A DNA stretch of 64,000 nucleotides, taken from positions 238,363 through 302,362 of the forward strand of contig NZ_AZDV01000028.1 in the NCBI RefSeq assembly GCF_001434835.1, given 5' to 3'. The first letter of the stretch is position 1. Every line of letters begins with the position of its first letter. A model generated the notes under the pieces. The model did no database searches, was not told the DNA's origin, and saw only the letters and a list, made by a program, of their open reading frames with translations. Shown one piece after another: positions 52,424-61,784 of the stretch. Both the position numbers and the translations under genes were made by a program. Source of the DNA: Levilactobacillus acidifarinae DSM 19394 = JCM 15949 (GTDB taxonomy: Bacteria; Bacillota; Bacilli; Lactobacillales; Lactobacillaceae).

Positions 52424-53711
52424 CACTGATGGCCTCCTCGTGAACGCGTTGTTCCGCAATGGCCGCCCACTTCACAAACGGGTAGTAGATGGCCGTACTT
52501 AGGACTAGATTGATGCTGGCTAACCCTAACGCCGATAAAGCACCCCCGGTTCCCAGATAGCTGATCAGCGGACCAGGCGTCCCCACGGCAAACGCATACG
52601 CCGAAGCGGGCACCCAGTGGAGGGCTAAACACAGACTGCTCAACGACAGACAGGCCGCCGGCGCCAGTAAGAACGGCAGCCACAAAATGGGACTCAGGAT
52701 TACGGGTAAGCCGACTAAAAGTGGCGCATTAAAATTCCCCAACACGGGAAGGACGCTGAGCCACCCGATGTGCCGTTGCGTGGCGTTGTGGGTCACCAAA
52801 AAGATGGCCACCAGTAGCCCTAAGGTCATCCCCGTTCCCCCCATGTTGGCGTACGGTTGTAAGATCGTCTGACCGGTCAGCGGATGGGGTAAGCGCCAGC
52901 TGTTCGTCTCCAAGACCGTCGCCAGGTTCTGGGCGGCCATTGCGGCTTGTTGCGGGGTACTCGGTAGTGGACTCAAAACCCCTAACCAGGCCAAGCCCCC
53001 GTTTAGCACACTAACGCCTAAGAGGGATCCCCAACCACTCGCTCCAGTCAGCGGCCCGCGCAACCACGCGGTTAATCCGGTCGTTGACCCCAGCGGCGCG
53101 CGCATGAGCCACAATACCCCCAGCAATGCCGTCAACAAGACCCCCAGGGTGCCTAACGTTAGTGGACGAATCACGACATCACTCGGTTGCGACCACCGTT
53201 TGACGCTCCAACCATACAGGTTGCCAATAAGCAACCCGATTGCGATTCCTAGGGCCAAGCCCGTCAAACCTAAGTTCATCGCCGTCCAGTCGAGGGGCCG
53301 ACCAGCCCGCAAGGTGGCCGGATTGACGTTCAAAAATTGCAGGGCCAGGACCGCTAAGCCGCCGCCCATCAACCGATCACTGGTTTGGCGCGTCACGCGG
53401 GCGATCAATAAATAGCTGACGGCAAACGCCACACCCAAAACGGCCAAGCCCAACGCACCGGTCTGAACCAGCAAGACTCCCTGCTGTAAGCGAGTCCGTC
53501 GCAACAACCAAGACGTCACGTGGAGGGTCTGGTAATAGTAGCCCGTGGATTCCAACCAACTACGGTTAACCAGGTCGGCTAAGGTCCCCACCAAGACCAA
53601 CGGAAAGACCAGGCGTAGCGCCGTCATGACCACCCGGACCTGTTGCCGTTTACGCCAGCATAGTTCCCTCGCAATGGCCCACTGGCCGAATCGACTCACT
53701 TGTTTTGCCAT
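52410..53711 (-). CDS. Orphan PTS IIC component (lactose/cellobiose type)
   Basis: 433 aa with about ten helices, of the CelB/EIIC-Lac family. The ANMGGTGMTLGLLVAIF region and FNAPLLVGLPVILSPILWLPF correspond to the conserved FNINEPxxFGxPIxxNP block, though the usual Glu of that block is replaced by Ala-Pro. No IIA or IIB genes are next to it, so it may borrow them or have a different role. ATG at 53711 behind GGGGGTGG; the frame runs 27 codons upstream. Confidence 0.82.
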   Translation of the reverse strand: MAKQVSRFGQWAIARELCWRKRQQVRVVMTALRLVFPLVLVGTLADLVNRSWLESTGYYYQTLHVTSWLLRRTRLQQGVLLVQTGALGLAVLGVAFAVSYLLIARVTRQTSDRLMGGGLAVLALQFLNVNPATLRAGRPLDWTAMNLGLTGLALGIAIGLLIGNLYGWSVKRWSQPSDVVIRPLTLGTLGVLLTALLGVLWLMRAPLGSTTGLTAWLRGPLTGASGWGSLLGVSVLNGGLAWLGVLSPLPSTPQQAAMAAQNLATVLETNSWRLPHPLTGQTILQPYANMGGTGMTLGLLVAIFLVTHNATQRHIGWLSVLPVLGNFNAPLLVGLPVILSPILWLPFLLAPAACLSLSSLCLALHWVPASAYAFAVGTPGPLISYLGTGGALSALGLASINLVLSTAIYYPFVKWAAIAEQRVHEEAISDAKL

Positions 53712-53788
53712 GCACCGCCACCCCCATCGCCTTCGATTGTAACCCGTCAGTCGGGGACAACCTTCCTCGAAACGATTGGTTAGGGTGG

Positions 53789-54616
53789 TCACTCCTCAAA
53801 CGTGGCTAACCACGCGTCAATCTGATCTAAAACAACCGGCGCCGCATTGGTCCGTGTCGTTTGTTGATCCGCGATGGCGCGGACTTCGGGTGCCGCATTC
53901 GCCACCGCAATCCCCTGACCGGCCCACCGTAACAGGGCCAAATCATTGCCGGAATCCCCAAAGGCCGCCACCTGTTCTCGCGATACCCGCCAGTCTTGGG
54001 CTAACGCTTGGACGGCCGTGGCCTTATTAACCCCCGGTAGCGACACGTTTAAACCGCCCAGCCCACTGCTGGTCGCCACCAGCCGCCCCGCAAATTCTCG
54101 GTTAAAGGCTGCGACTTGGGGGGCAACGTCGCTGTGGTGCCAGGTCACGTCCAATTTAAGAATGGGGACGGTGACCCGGCCCAACTGAGCAACGTGAGTC
54201 AGACTGGGATAGAAGGCTTGAGACGCGCGGAACCGGTCACCGGTCGCCGGCAATTCCGTGTACGCCCGCGTCACGCCACAACTAATCAGAAAGTTGCCCG
54301 TGAAGCTCGGTGCCGTTTGCATCCAGGCCACCGCCGTGCGGACCAGCTCAGCCGGAATCGGCCGCGTTTGGCAAATCGTTCCCCGCCCCGTAGCCGTCAA
54401 CGCGCCGTCCTCAACCACGTAGGTCAGCTGGGCCGCTTCCTGCAGCCCACCAAATAAGGCCTGCACGTGATTGAGCGGGTCACCGGTCGCCACCACCAAG
54501 CGGCTCCCATGGCGAGTCAACGCGCGTAACGTGCGGTCCAAGCGCGCGTGATCGTAGGTGCCCCGTGGGTCCAAAAAAGTGCCGTCTAAGTCCGTTGCAA
54601 TGAGTCGTGGTAACAT
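53789..54616 (-). CDS. Cof-type HAD-IIB phosphatase (2)
   Basis: 275 aa. DLDGTFLDPRG (motif I), VVATGD (motif II), Lys in NKATAVQAL and GDSGNDLALL (motif IV); C2B cap in between. Possibly a sugar-phosphate phosphatase acting with the neighbouring IIC. It sits 78 bases ahead of the IIC start. SD GAGGGGG is eleven bases from the ATG. Confidence 0.9.
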   Translation of the reverse strand: MLPRLIATDLDGTFLDPRGTYDHARLDRTLRALTRHGSRLVVATGDPLNHVQALFGGLQEAAQLTYVVEDGALTATGRGTICQTRPIPAELVRTAVAWMQTAPSFTGNFLISCGVTRAYTELPATGDRFRASQAFYPSLTHVAQLGRVTVPILKLDVTWHHSDVAPQVAAFNREFAGRLVATSSGLGGLNVSLPGVNKATAVQALAQDWRVSREQVAAFGDSGNDLALLRWAGQGIAVANAAPEVRAIADQQTTRTNAAPVVLDQIDAWLATFEE

Positions 54617-54716
54617 GATTTTTCAATCCCCCTCTGCGTCCATGAAAGTACTTTCAGCATACCGATTTCCCGTACGGGACGCAACGACTAACCCTTGCTT
54701 GACTCAGTTCCGCCAA

Positions 54717-54753
54717 AAAGGACCCTCGCGTGTAATGCCGCGAAGGTCCCTTG
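54717..54753 (-). terminator. Terminator of D,D-carboxypeptidase gene 1
   Basis: GGGACCTTCGCGG / CGCGAGGGTCC hairpin followed by TTTTT on the minus strand, about 85 bases beyond the stop at 54837. Confidence 0.8.
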
Positions 54754-54836
54754 GTTAACCATTTGAATACTGTCTATAAAACGGGCTCGTTAATTTTCTT
54801 ATTTCGGTAGGTCATGCAGACTCAGCAGTCCCCAGC

Positions 54837-56006
54837 CTAGCTAGCCATACTGCTAGATTTGTACGCATAATTCATTAGCGAGCGGGTTTCCGTGAATTCA
54901 TTTTCATCATGAAGCACCACCGTAATGACCCGGTGCTTGCCACTCTTCTGGCCAGTCCCCACGAAGCAGTACCCTGCCAGCGGTGTGTACCCGGTCTTCA
55001 ACCCGTCAACGTTCAACGACGCCTGGTAGTACTTCCGACCGGACAACAGATTATTGTAGTTGTAAAGCGATTGGCCATCGACACTCTTGGAGCCAATCTT
55101 TCCGTCGGTAACCACCCGGGGATAGTCGTTAATCAGGTGGCGTGAAATCGTCGCCACGTCCTTGGGCGAAACCAGATTGGCGTTAGCCGAACCGTAGTTG
55201 TACCCAAAGGCCTTAAGATCACTGTTTTCCAACCCGGATGCCGACACGAAGCTGGTATGCGTCAGCCCCCAGCTCTTGGCTTGGGCGTTCATCTTCTGGA
55301 TGAATTTGGCGTTGCTCCCGGCCACCCATTGACCCAGCGCAATCGCCGCGTTGTTGGACGAATCAAGGTAGGCCGCGTAGTAGAGGCCTTGCACCGTGTA
55401 CTTGTGACCGGACTTAAACTTAAAGCCCCCGCACGCGGCGTCGTTGCCCATCGCAACCAGGCCCTTACTGCTGGTGTCGACCACGTCGTTCCAGCTTCCC
55501 GACCCGCTGTTAACCTTCTGCAAGGTCAGGTAGAGGGTCATAATCTTAGAAACCGAGGCAATTGGCCGTGCCGTGTTGGCCGCCTTAGACCAAACGACCT
55601 TTCCGGTACTAGCATCCATCGCCACGGCACCCTTGGCGTACTTCAACCCAAACGGCGCAGTCCCCTTGGTCAAATAACCGTGCCAGATCCAGCCCTTAAC
55701 GGAACCAGCCTTGTTGGTCACGTACAGGTAAATACCCTTCGAATTGCCGTGCTTCCACGTCGCCTGTTGCGTGGCATACCAAGTCGTGTTCGGATAGGTC
55801 TTCAGTGAGGCGACCTTGCGTGAATGGCCTTGCGTATACAAGGCGCCACTCGTGCTCTTCTTGTGATACGCCGTTTTCGTTAAGGTTTTCGACGAGACCG
55901 TTGTATACGTGGCCGCGTGCGCGGTTTGGGGATGGGTCAAGCCGACGCCCAGGGTCAGCGTGGCGACAAACGCCAAGGCCCCGAGCTTTAAATTACGAAC
56001 TGTCAT
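54837..56006 (-). CDS. D-alanyl-D-alanine carboxypeptidase with SH3-like module, copy 1
   Basis: 389 aa exported serine peptidase of family S11 (penicillin-binding protein). Signal peptide to about residue 31 (AHA-A), SH3_8/GW-like module (about 33-115, ending VKGWIWHGYL), then the catalytic domain: Ser151-x-x-Lys154 in ASVSKIM, Ser216-Ser-Asn218 in DSSNNAA, and Lys337-Thr-Gly339 in GLKTGYT. It trims terminal D-Ala from stem peptides, limiting cross-linking. Unlike classic PBP5 it has no C-terminal amphipathic anchor; the N-terminal module may bind the wall. Confidence 0.93.
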   Translation of the reverse strand: MTVRNLKLGALAFVATLTLGVGLTHPQTAHAATYTTVSSKTLTKTAYHKKSTSGALYTQGHSRKVASLKTYPNTTWYATQQATWKHGNSKGIYLYVTNKAGSVKGWIWHGYLTKGTAPFGLKYAKGAVAMDASTGKVVWSKAANTARPIASVSKIMTLYLTLQKVNSGSGSWNDVVDTSSKGLVAMGNDAACGGFKFKSGHKYTVQGLYYAAYLDSSNNAAIALGQWVAGSNAKFIQKMNAQAKSWGLTHTSFVSASGLENSDLKAFGYNYGSANANLVSPKDVATISRHLINDYPRVVTDGKIGSKSVDGQSLYNYNNLLSGRKYYQASLNVDGLKTGYTPLAGYCFVGTGQKSGKHRVITVVLHDENEFTETRSLMNYAYKSSSMAS

Positions 56007-56172
56007 GTCATGAGTCCCTTCTAGTTTTGATAAGCTATTTCCAACCTAACACGTTCCCGTCGAAAACAACACGCCCACCAAGACTTTGTAATCCGCTTGT
56101 TGTGCGTGTCATCTTCTTGTAATCCACCCCTTGGCGGCATTTAGTTTTCTCACTTAATCTTCTGAATAAACA

Positions 56173-56207
56173 AACGGGGCGCGGTCCATTGGTCCGCACC
56201 CCGTTCA
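56173..56207 (-). terminator. Terminator of D,D-carboxypeptidase gene 2
   Basis: AACGGGGTGCGGACC / GGACCGCGCCCCGTT hairpin on the minus strand. Confidence 0.75.
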
Positions 56208-56254
56208 CGCATAGGCTAATTAATCCAACGACTAATCGGCTCCTGCGGCAAATC

Positions 56255-57424
56255 TTAATAATTCATTTCCTTCGCGGCAAACGCGTGGGTCATCAACGAC
56301 CGCGTTTCCGTAAATTCGTTCTCATCGTGGAGAACCACCGTGATGAGCCGGTGCTTATCGTGGCGAACGGCCGTCCCCACAAAACAGTAGCCCGCCAACG
56401 GCGTGTATCCGGTCTTCAACCCGTCCACGTTTAACGACGCTCGGTAGTATTTCCGTCCCGGCAGCAGGTTGTTGTAGTTATAGCACAGCTGACCGTTCAC
56501 GGTTTTCGACCCAATCTTTCCGTCCACCACGACCCGCGGATACTTGGTGATCAAATGGCGGGCCACGATGGCCAGATCCTTAGGCGATACTTCATTGGCA
56601 TTGGCCGTGCCATAAGCGTAGCCGTACCGCCGAAGATCGCTATTTTCCAGTCCGGAAGCGGACACGTACTTGGCATGACTAAGGTGCCAAGCCTTCGCCT
56701 GCGCGTTCATCTGCCGAATAAACTTTCCGTTACTGCCGGCGACCCACTTACCCAGGGCAATGGCCGCGTTATTCGAGGAGTCCAAGTAGGCGGCGTAGTA
56801 AAGTTCCTTGACCGTGTATTTATGATGGACCTTGAACCGAAAGCCCCCGACCGAGGAATTCTTCCCCATGGCAATCAAGCCCTTACTGTTGGTCTTCACG
56901 ATACTGTGCCAACTACCAGACTTACTGTGCACCTTTTTGAGCGTCAAGTAGAGGGTCATAATCTTACTGGTCGACGCGATTGGCCGTGCCGTATTGGCGT
57001 TTTTGGCCCAAACGACCTTTCCGGTATTGGCATCTAACGCCACGGCTCCCTTCGCGTATTTCAAGTGAAAGGCCGCTTTACCGGTCTTCAGATAACCGCG
57101 CCAGACCCAGCCCTTCACGGACCGACTCGCGTTAGCCACGTACAGATAAACGCCTTTAGATTTACCGTGCTTGAGCGTGGCCTTTTGTGTGGCGTACCAA
57201 GTCGTGTGCGGGTAAGCCCGCAGACTGGCAACTCGCTTCGTGTGTGTCCGGTTATAGAGCGCACCCTGTTGTCCCTTTCGGTGATAGGCGTGTTTGGCCA
57301 CCTTCTGCGTTGCGACCGTCTGGTACGATGCGGCCTGCGCCTGGAGCGGTTGCCCGCTACCCAATCCTATGCCGGCGACTAAAACTGCCCCGTAACCGAC
57401 TAACTTCAACTGCCAACTTTGCAT
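56255..57424 (-). CDS. D-alanyl-D-alanine carboxypeptidase with SH3-like module, copy 2
   Basis: 389 aa, the same length as copy 1 and alignable without gaps across the motifs: SxxK in ASTSKIM, SSN in DSSNNAA, KTG in GLKTGYT. Its SH3-like region (about 33-115) is richer in His, Arg and Lys than in copy 1, so wall binding may differ. It is separated from copy 1 by its own terminator and upstream region; tandem duplication is clear. Confidence 0.93.
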   Translation of the reverse strand: MQSWQLKLVGYGAVLVAGIGLGSGQPLQAQAASYQTVATQKVAKHAYHRKGQQGALYNRTHTKRVASLRAYPHTTWYATQKATLKHGKSKGVYLYVANASRSVKGWVWRGYLKTGKAAFHLKYAKGAVALDANTGKVVWAKNANTARPIASTSKIMTLYLTLKKVHSKSGSWHSIVKTNSKGLIAMGKNSSVGGFRFKVHHKYTVKELYYAAYLDSSNNAAIALGKWVAGSNGKFIRQMNAQAKAWHLSHAKYVSASGLENSDLRRYGYAYGTANANEVSPKDLAIVARHLITKYPRVVVDGKIGSKTVNGQLCYNYNNLLPGRKYYRASLNVDGLKTGYTPLAGYCFVGTAVRHDKHRLITVVLHDENEFTETRSLMTHAFAAKEMNY

Positions 57425-57692
57425 GACCCGAAATCCTTCTTTACATTCTAAATTATGGGCGACTAATCCATTGGCTGATTAACCAAAACATCTAATTATT
57501 CGACCATTTATCAGTTTACCACTTGGGGCAACTGACGCCAAAGCTCTTAATTGGTCTGGACCGTTTGTCGGGTCACACTGTTTTTCATCAGGACCGTTTC
57601 TCATCTCAACAGCTAAAACCTTGGTTACGATTGTCCCCCGTTAGCGGTTGCATTTTCCCCAGAGAATGGTTACGCTAAGAGTAATTTAAATC

Positions 57693-57811
57693 CGACTGGG
57701 GTGCCCGTATGGCTGAGATCAAACCCATTGAACCTGCTCTGGACAATTCCAGCGAAGGGACGGTGACTTATCAAGCAATTGGCCCCCACTATCAATTTAG
57801 TGGGGGCTTTT
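57693..57811 (+). promoter_or_regulatory. TPP riboswitch with terminator
   Basis: THI-box: GGGGTGCCCGTATGGCTGAG, then ACCC, GAACCTGCTCTGGACAATTCCAGCG and AAGGGA are present in order (57699-57760). The GCCCCCACTA / TAGTGGGGGC hairpin with TTTT (57782-57806) is the regulated terminator. It controls the ykoEDC-tenA operon: high thiamine pyrophosphate stops transcription. The 430-base gap before ykoE is otherwise empty. Confidence 0.95.
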
Positions 57812-57856
57812 CACCTTCGGACACCTCAGCGGCAAAATTGAGGAGGAGACAATTTT

Positions 57857-58423
57857 ATGGCACGTTGGCACGTTAAGGATATTATTCTAGTCACGATTTT
57901 AGCAATTTTTATGGGGGTTATTTTCTGGGTAACCGGCCCCCTCTACACCGTTTTAGGGGCAGCTCTCGCCCCATTTGGTCTACAACCCATGGCTAACGAC
58001 TTACTGTTAGGTCTGTGGTGCATGGCCGGTCCACTGGCCGGATTCGTCATTCGCATTCCCGGCGCCGCAACGTTAGGTGAACTCTTGGGCTCCGTCGTCG
58101 AGATGTTTCTCGGCGGGATGTGGGGCGCCGCAACCCTGATTTCCGGGGTCGTTCAAGGCGTCGGGTCCGAATTAGGATTCGTCCTCACGGGATACAAACG
58201 CTACAACTGGTTGACCCTGGTACTGAGCGCCCTCACCACCACGTTAGTGACCTTTGGGTGGGACTTCTTCCGTAGTGGGTACAACAAGTACCAATTCGGT
58301 TTCATGATGGTTCTACTCATTACCCGTTTCATTTCTGTCTTTGTCTTCGGGGGCGTCTTGACCAAACTCATCACTAACTTGTTGAGTCGGGCCCACGTTT
58401 TGTCCCCACGCGCAAACGCTTAG
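57857..58423 (+). CDS. ykoE: ECF-transporter S component YkoE (thiamine/HMP precursor uptake)
   Basis: 188 aa, six-helix YkoE-type substrate-binding membrane protein of the energy-coupling-factor transporter for hydroxymethylpyrimidine or thiamine. The conserved ELLGSVVEMFLGGMWG and GVVQGVGSELGF segments are visible. SD GGAGGAGA. It starts the operon controlled by the TPP riboswitch; the ATPase and T-component genes follow directly. Confidence 0.92.
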   Translation: MARWHVKDIILVTILAIFMGVIFWVTGPLYTVLGAALAPFGLQPMANDLLLGLWCMAGPLAGFVIRIPGAATLGELLGSVVEMFLGGMWGAATLISGVVQGVGSELGFVLTGYKRYNWLTLVLSALTTTLVTFGWDFFRSGYNKYQFGFMMVLLITRFISVFVFGGVLTKLITNLLSRAHVLSPRANA

Positions 58424-58439
58424 TACTGGAGGAACCTAT

Positions 58440-59849
58440 TTGGCGACCGTCACCATTCAAAACTTAACTTATGCCCCGACCCATCAAGCCCCCGTCTTAC
58501 GGGATCTCACGGCCACCTTTTCCGGTGGTCGCTTTTCCCTTTTAACCGGTCCGTCCGGTAGCGGGAAAACAACGCTTTTACGCTTCATTGCGGGCTTAAC
58601 GCCGTTACCAACTACCGCGCAAATCACCTTCGACGGGCAAACACTCGCCGACCAACAACCCACGCAACGGTCCCGCACCGTTGCGCTGCTCTTTCAAGAA
58701 CCCAGCACGCAGTTTACCATGAATACCGTAGCCAACGAACTGCGGTTCGCCCTGGAAAATCAGCAGGTCGCGCCCGCCGACATGGCCGCTAAGATTACGG
58801 CCGCCTTAGACTTCGTGGGGATTGCTAACCTACGTGACCGGTCTTTGATGCAACTGTCCGGCGGCGAACAGCAGAAGGTTGCGCTCGCCATCATCGTGGC
58901 CATGGACAGCGACGTGATTTTACTGGACGAACCCTTCGCCAGCATCGACCCGGCCACCCGACAAACGTTGCTCACGCGGCTGGTTCAACTCTGTCACGAC
59001 CGCAACAAAACCATCATTCTGGCCGACCACGACCTGAGTGGTTATGCCAAGTGGGTCGACCATTTAACGGTGCTCCACAACGGACAACTAACCACCCTTT
59101 CGGCAACGGCCACGCAAGAACGCCTGTCCGCCTTTACGCCGGAACGGTTACAGTTGACTCACGTCCAACTACCGGACGCGACCACCAAAAGTTGCTTACA
59201 GGGACACCAATTTGGGCTCACACGGAACGACCGGGTACTGATTCGCCCGCAAGACCTGCCCTTACTCACGCATAAGTTGACCCTCATTACGGGGCCTAAT
59301 GGGAGTGGTAAGTCAACCTTTTTCCGGGCGCTCGTCCGCTTAGGCACCTACCAAGGCACGTTAACGTACCAGGGAAAAGACATTCACCGGTTACGTCGGC
59401 GCGCCTATGCTCGTCACGTCAGCCTGATGTTTCAAGCCGCCACGGCCCAATTTCTCAACGTCACGGTCGCCGAAGAGCTGGCCCTGTCTCAGAAATACGG
59501 CAACACGACGTACTTCACACCCGACCGGATTCAAGCTGCCCTCGACCAGCTCAACCTGACCGGTCGCGATCAGCAAATCATCTATTCACTCAGCAGCGGG
59601 CAACAGAAAAAACTGCAACTTCTATGTATGCTGATCATGGCCCCGGACGTGTTACTCCTCGACGAACCCCTCAAAGGTCTCGATTTGCAATCCGTCCAAG
59701 CGGCCCTGGAGCTTTTGACCACCACCCAACGGGCGCTCCACCTGACGCTGGTAATGATCAGTCACCAGCTCGGCGGACTCAACGACTACGTGGACTATCA
59801 CTTGGCGTTGACCCACCAACAATTTGTCTATCAGGAGGCGACATCGTGA
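58440..59849 (+). CDS. ykoD: ECF-transporter twin ATPase YkoD
   Basis: 469 aa with two ABC cassettes. First: GPSGSGKTT, LSGGEQQK, ILLDEPFASIDP. Second: GPNGSGKST, LSSGQQKK (signature with Ser in place of the first Gly), LLLDEPLKGLD. TTG start at 58440 behind GGAGGAA. Its stop overlaps the ykoC start (GTGA). The two halves should form the ATPase pair of this dedicated ECF module. Confidence 0.93.
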   Translation: MATVTIQNLTYAPTHQAPVLRDLTATFSGGRFSLLTGPSGSGKTTLLRFIAGLTPLPTTAQITFDGQTLADQQPTQRSRTVALLFQEPSTQFTMNTVANELRFALENQQVAPADMAAKITAALDFVGIANLRDRSLMQLSGGEQQKVALAIIVAMDSDVILLDEPFASIDPATRQTLLTRLVQLCHDRNKTIILADHDLSGYAKWVDHLTVLHNGQLTTLSATATQERLSAFTPERLQLTHVQLPDATTKSCLQGHQFGLTRNDRVLIRPQDLPLLTHKLTLITGPNGSGKSTFFRALVRLGTYQGTLTYQGKDIHRLRRRAYARHVSLMFQAATAQFLNVTVAEELALSQKYGNTTYFTPDRIQAALDQLNLTGRDQQIIYSLSSGQQKKLQLLCMLIMAPDVLLLDEPLKGLDLQSVQAALELLTTTQRALHLTLVMISHQLGGLNDYVDYHLALTHQQFVYQEATS

Positions 59850-60499
59850 ATCCCACGTTAAAATTAGCCGTCATCGTCCTAATTGCCTTGGAGGTCTCGT
59901 TCACCCAGGTCTGGGCGGTCAACGTCGCTTTGATTGTGATTGGGCTGATTATTTTATTAGTCGCCCATATTCGGCTCCGGACACTGCTGTGGTTGACGGT
60001 CGTTCCCCTCTTCTTTGCCAGCGCGCTGGTCTGGTCGCTGATGCTCCGGGGGAACGCGACGTCCCACTTCTTAATCGTTCTGTTCACCCGGATGTTCGTT
60101 TACGTCTACCTTGGGGCGACCTTTACGCAAACCACGGCTCCCCTCGAGCTGACCCGGTCGCTCGAGCAAAACGCCAAGTTGCCTTCAAAATTTGCTTACG
60201 GCTTTCTGGCCGCCTTCAACCTGTTTCCGAAGATTCGTGCGGAGGTCGCCACCGTGCGTGCCGCCGCTTTGATGCGGGGTCAGGTGCTCCACGTCTGGTC
60301 ACCTCAACTGTACTTTAAAGTCATTTTAACGGCCATGACCTGGTCCGAACAACTGGCTGACGCCATGACCTCACACGGTTACGTGGAGGGGGCTCCGCGG
60401 ACTTACGCACTAACCATCCCCCTGAAGCCCCGTGACTGGGTCTACTTTACCGGCAGCTTGGTCTTAGTCCAAGTTGGACTCTTCCTGGGTCTGCCCTAA
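59846..60499 (+). CDS. ykoC: ECF-transporter T component YkoC
   Basis: 217 aa transmembrane EcfT-type protein with four to five helices and the coupling motif AALMRGQ (normally AxxxRG). The open frame extends far upstream inside ykoD, but the real start is GTG at 59846, preceded by AGGAGG and overlapping the ykoD stop by four bases. Confidence 0.92.
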   Translation: MNPTLKLAVIVLIALEVSFTQVWAVNVALIVIGLIILLVAHIRLRTLLWLTVVPLFFASALVWSLMLRGNATSHFLIVLFTRMFVYVYLGATFTQTTAPLELTRSLEQNAKLPSKFAYGFLAAFNLFPKIRAEVATVRAAALMRGQVLHVWSPQLYFKVILTAMTWSEQLADAMTSHGYVEGAPRTYALTIPLKPRDWVYFTGSLVLVQVGLFLGLP

Positions 60500-60517
60500 C
60501 TCGAAAGGAGTTTTTTG

Positions 60518-61168
60518 ATGTTTACCGATGATGCCCATACCGCCGCCTTAGCGAGCTGGAACGCCTCCAAGCACCACCCATTCATTCAAGCCCTTCAGGC
60601 CGGAACCTTGCCGTTAAGCACGTTTCGGTACTATCTGATTCAAGATCATTATTATCTGCAAGAATTCGCTAAAGTCCACGAACTGGCCGCGCAGCAAACG
60701 ACCGATGCCGCCGCGGCTGCCCAACTACGTGCCGGTGCGCAGAGCTTGGAAGACGGCGAAGTCGCTAACCGCCAAACGTTCTATCACGAACTCAACATCA
60801 CGCCGGCCGAAATTGCGGCAACCCCGATGGCTCCCACAAATTACGCCTATACCAGTCATCTGTACCGGATGCTGGTGACGGCGGGAACGCCCGGGGCCAT
60901 TGCGGGATTGTTACCATGCTACTGGTTATACGCCGAGATTGGGGCCCAATTAGCTCGGTCCGGATCACCCGTTCCAATCTACCAAACCTGGATTGATACC
61001 TACACTGCCACCGACTATACCGACGCCATGACCGCCCAGCTCGCACTGACTAACCGGGTCGCCACCCCGGCAAACACGCCAGCACTCCTGGCGGCCTTTC
61101 AAAAGAGTAGCTGGTACGAGTTGCACTTCTGGCAAATGGCGTTAGACCACGAAGACTGGCGCCTCTAA
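60518..61168 (+). CDS. tenA: Thiaminase II / aminopyrimidine aminohydrolase TenA
   Basis: 216 aa TenA family. It hydrolyses thiamine breakdown products to HMP, salvaging the pyrimidine. Asp43 in LIQDHYY, Cys134 in LLPCYWLY and Glu201 in WYELHFW match the catalytic set. It starts at ATG 60518 with AAAGGAG; a TTG one codon earlier is less likely. Last step of the thiamine-salvage operon with ykoEDC. Confidence 0.94.
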   Translation: MFTDDAHTAALASWNASKHHPFIQALQAGTLPLSTFRYYLIQDHYYLQEFAKVHELAAQQTTDAAAAAQLRAGAQSLEDGEVANRQTFYHELNITPAEIAATPMAPTNYAYTSHLYRMLVTAGTPGAIAGLLPCYWLYAEIGAQLARSGSPVPIYQTWIDTYTATDYTDAMTAQLALTNRVATPANTPALLAAFQKSSWYELHFWQMALDHEDWRL

Positions 61169-61186
61169 CCTAACGGAAGCGTCCCA

Positions 61187-61216
61187 TTGTTCAAGTCGGC
61201 CGGCTTGCCCTATAAT
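61187..61216 (+). promoter_or_regulatory. Promoter of the small membrane protein gene
   Basis: -35 TTGTTC (61187-61192), 18-base spacer, -10 TATAAT (61211-61216). Its position rules out a start codon at the upstream end of the open frame. Confidence 0.65.
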
Positions 61217-61249
61217 GGACTTACACCGATAGAGAAAGTGGTGAGTCCG

Positions 61250-61612
61250 TTGAAAAAGTTACGGCAAGTATCATTCTTAGACTTCTTTGGGTTCTTAGCC
61301 CTAATCTTGGGCTTGATGATCGAGGGTTACGCGCTAATCAACCGTCCCGGGACGACCGTTAGTGGTGACGATATGTTTGGTGGCGCCGTTGTGCTGGCCC
61401 TCGCCACAGCGTTTCTTCACGACCGCTCGTTCGGACTGCGCTTAAGTCTGATTGGCCTAAGTACCCTGGGCGTTGGCTATTTCGTCTTCAGCCATACCCA
61501 GGCGTGGTTGTGGACCATCTTGCTCGCCATTGCGGTGGCGGTTTTCCTGATTTTTTGTTTTGGTCTCAGTCGCGACGTCCGGCAAAACCACAGCAACTGG
61601 CCCCAATTTTAA
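61250..61612 (+). CDS. Small membrane protein of unknown function
   Basis: 120 aa with three to four membrane helices (about 8-26, 44-58, 66-82, 85-102) and a short charged C-terminus. TTG start at 61250 is chosen because GGTGAG lies just upstream and the promoter is at 61187-61216; GTG at 61241 is an alternative. No domain recognised; its position after tenA but with its own promoter says little about its role. Confidence 0.7.
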   Translation: MKKLRQVSFLDFFGFLALILGLMIEGYALINRPGTTVSGDDMFGGAVVLALATAFLHDRSFGLRLSLIGLSTLGVGYFVFSHTQAWLWTILLAIAVAVFLIFCFGLSRDVRQNHSNWPQF

Positions 61613-61627
61613 GCTTAATGACAACCG

Positions 61628-61654
61628 CTGTGACTTGCGAGTCACAGTTTTTTT
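61628..61654 (+). terminator. Terminator of the small membrane protein gene
   Basis: Perfect CTGTGACT / AGTCACAG stem, four-base loop, seven T. Confidence 0.9.
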
Positions 61655-61668
61655 GTGCCAAAAGAAAA

Positions 61669-61690
61669 CAGGCCAACCGAAGTTGACCTG
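61669..61690 (-). terminator. Terminator facing the 57-residue protein gene
   Basis: CAGGTCAAC / GTTGGCCTG stem with a TTCG loop and TTTTCTTTT on the minus strand. Confidence 0.75.
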
Positions 61691-61784
61691 CTTCCCTGCT
61701 TGATAAACTACAAAAGACTGTAGTCATGTAATCATTATGATTACCGATATTTAAAGAAAACCTTACCGGTGTCCCGGTTCCAGA

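Noticed and set aside
59624-59845. Upstream part of the YkoC frame inside ykoD
   Set aside because: The GTG at 59846 has AGGAGG and the four-base overlap typical of this operon; the upstream part reads as low-complexity shadow.
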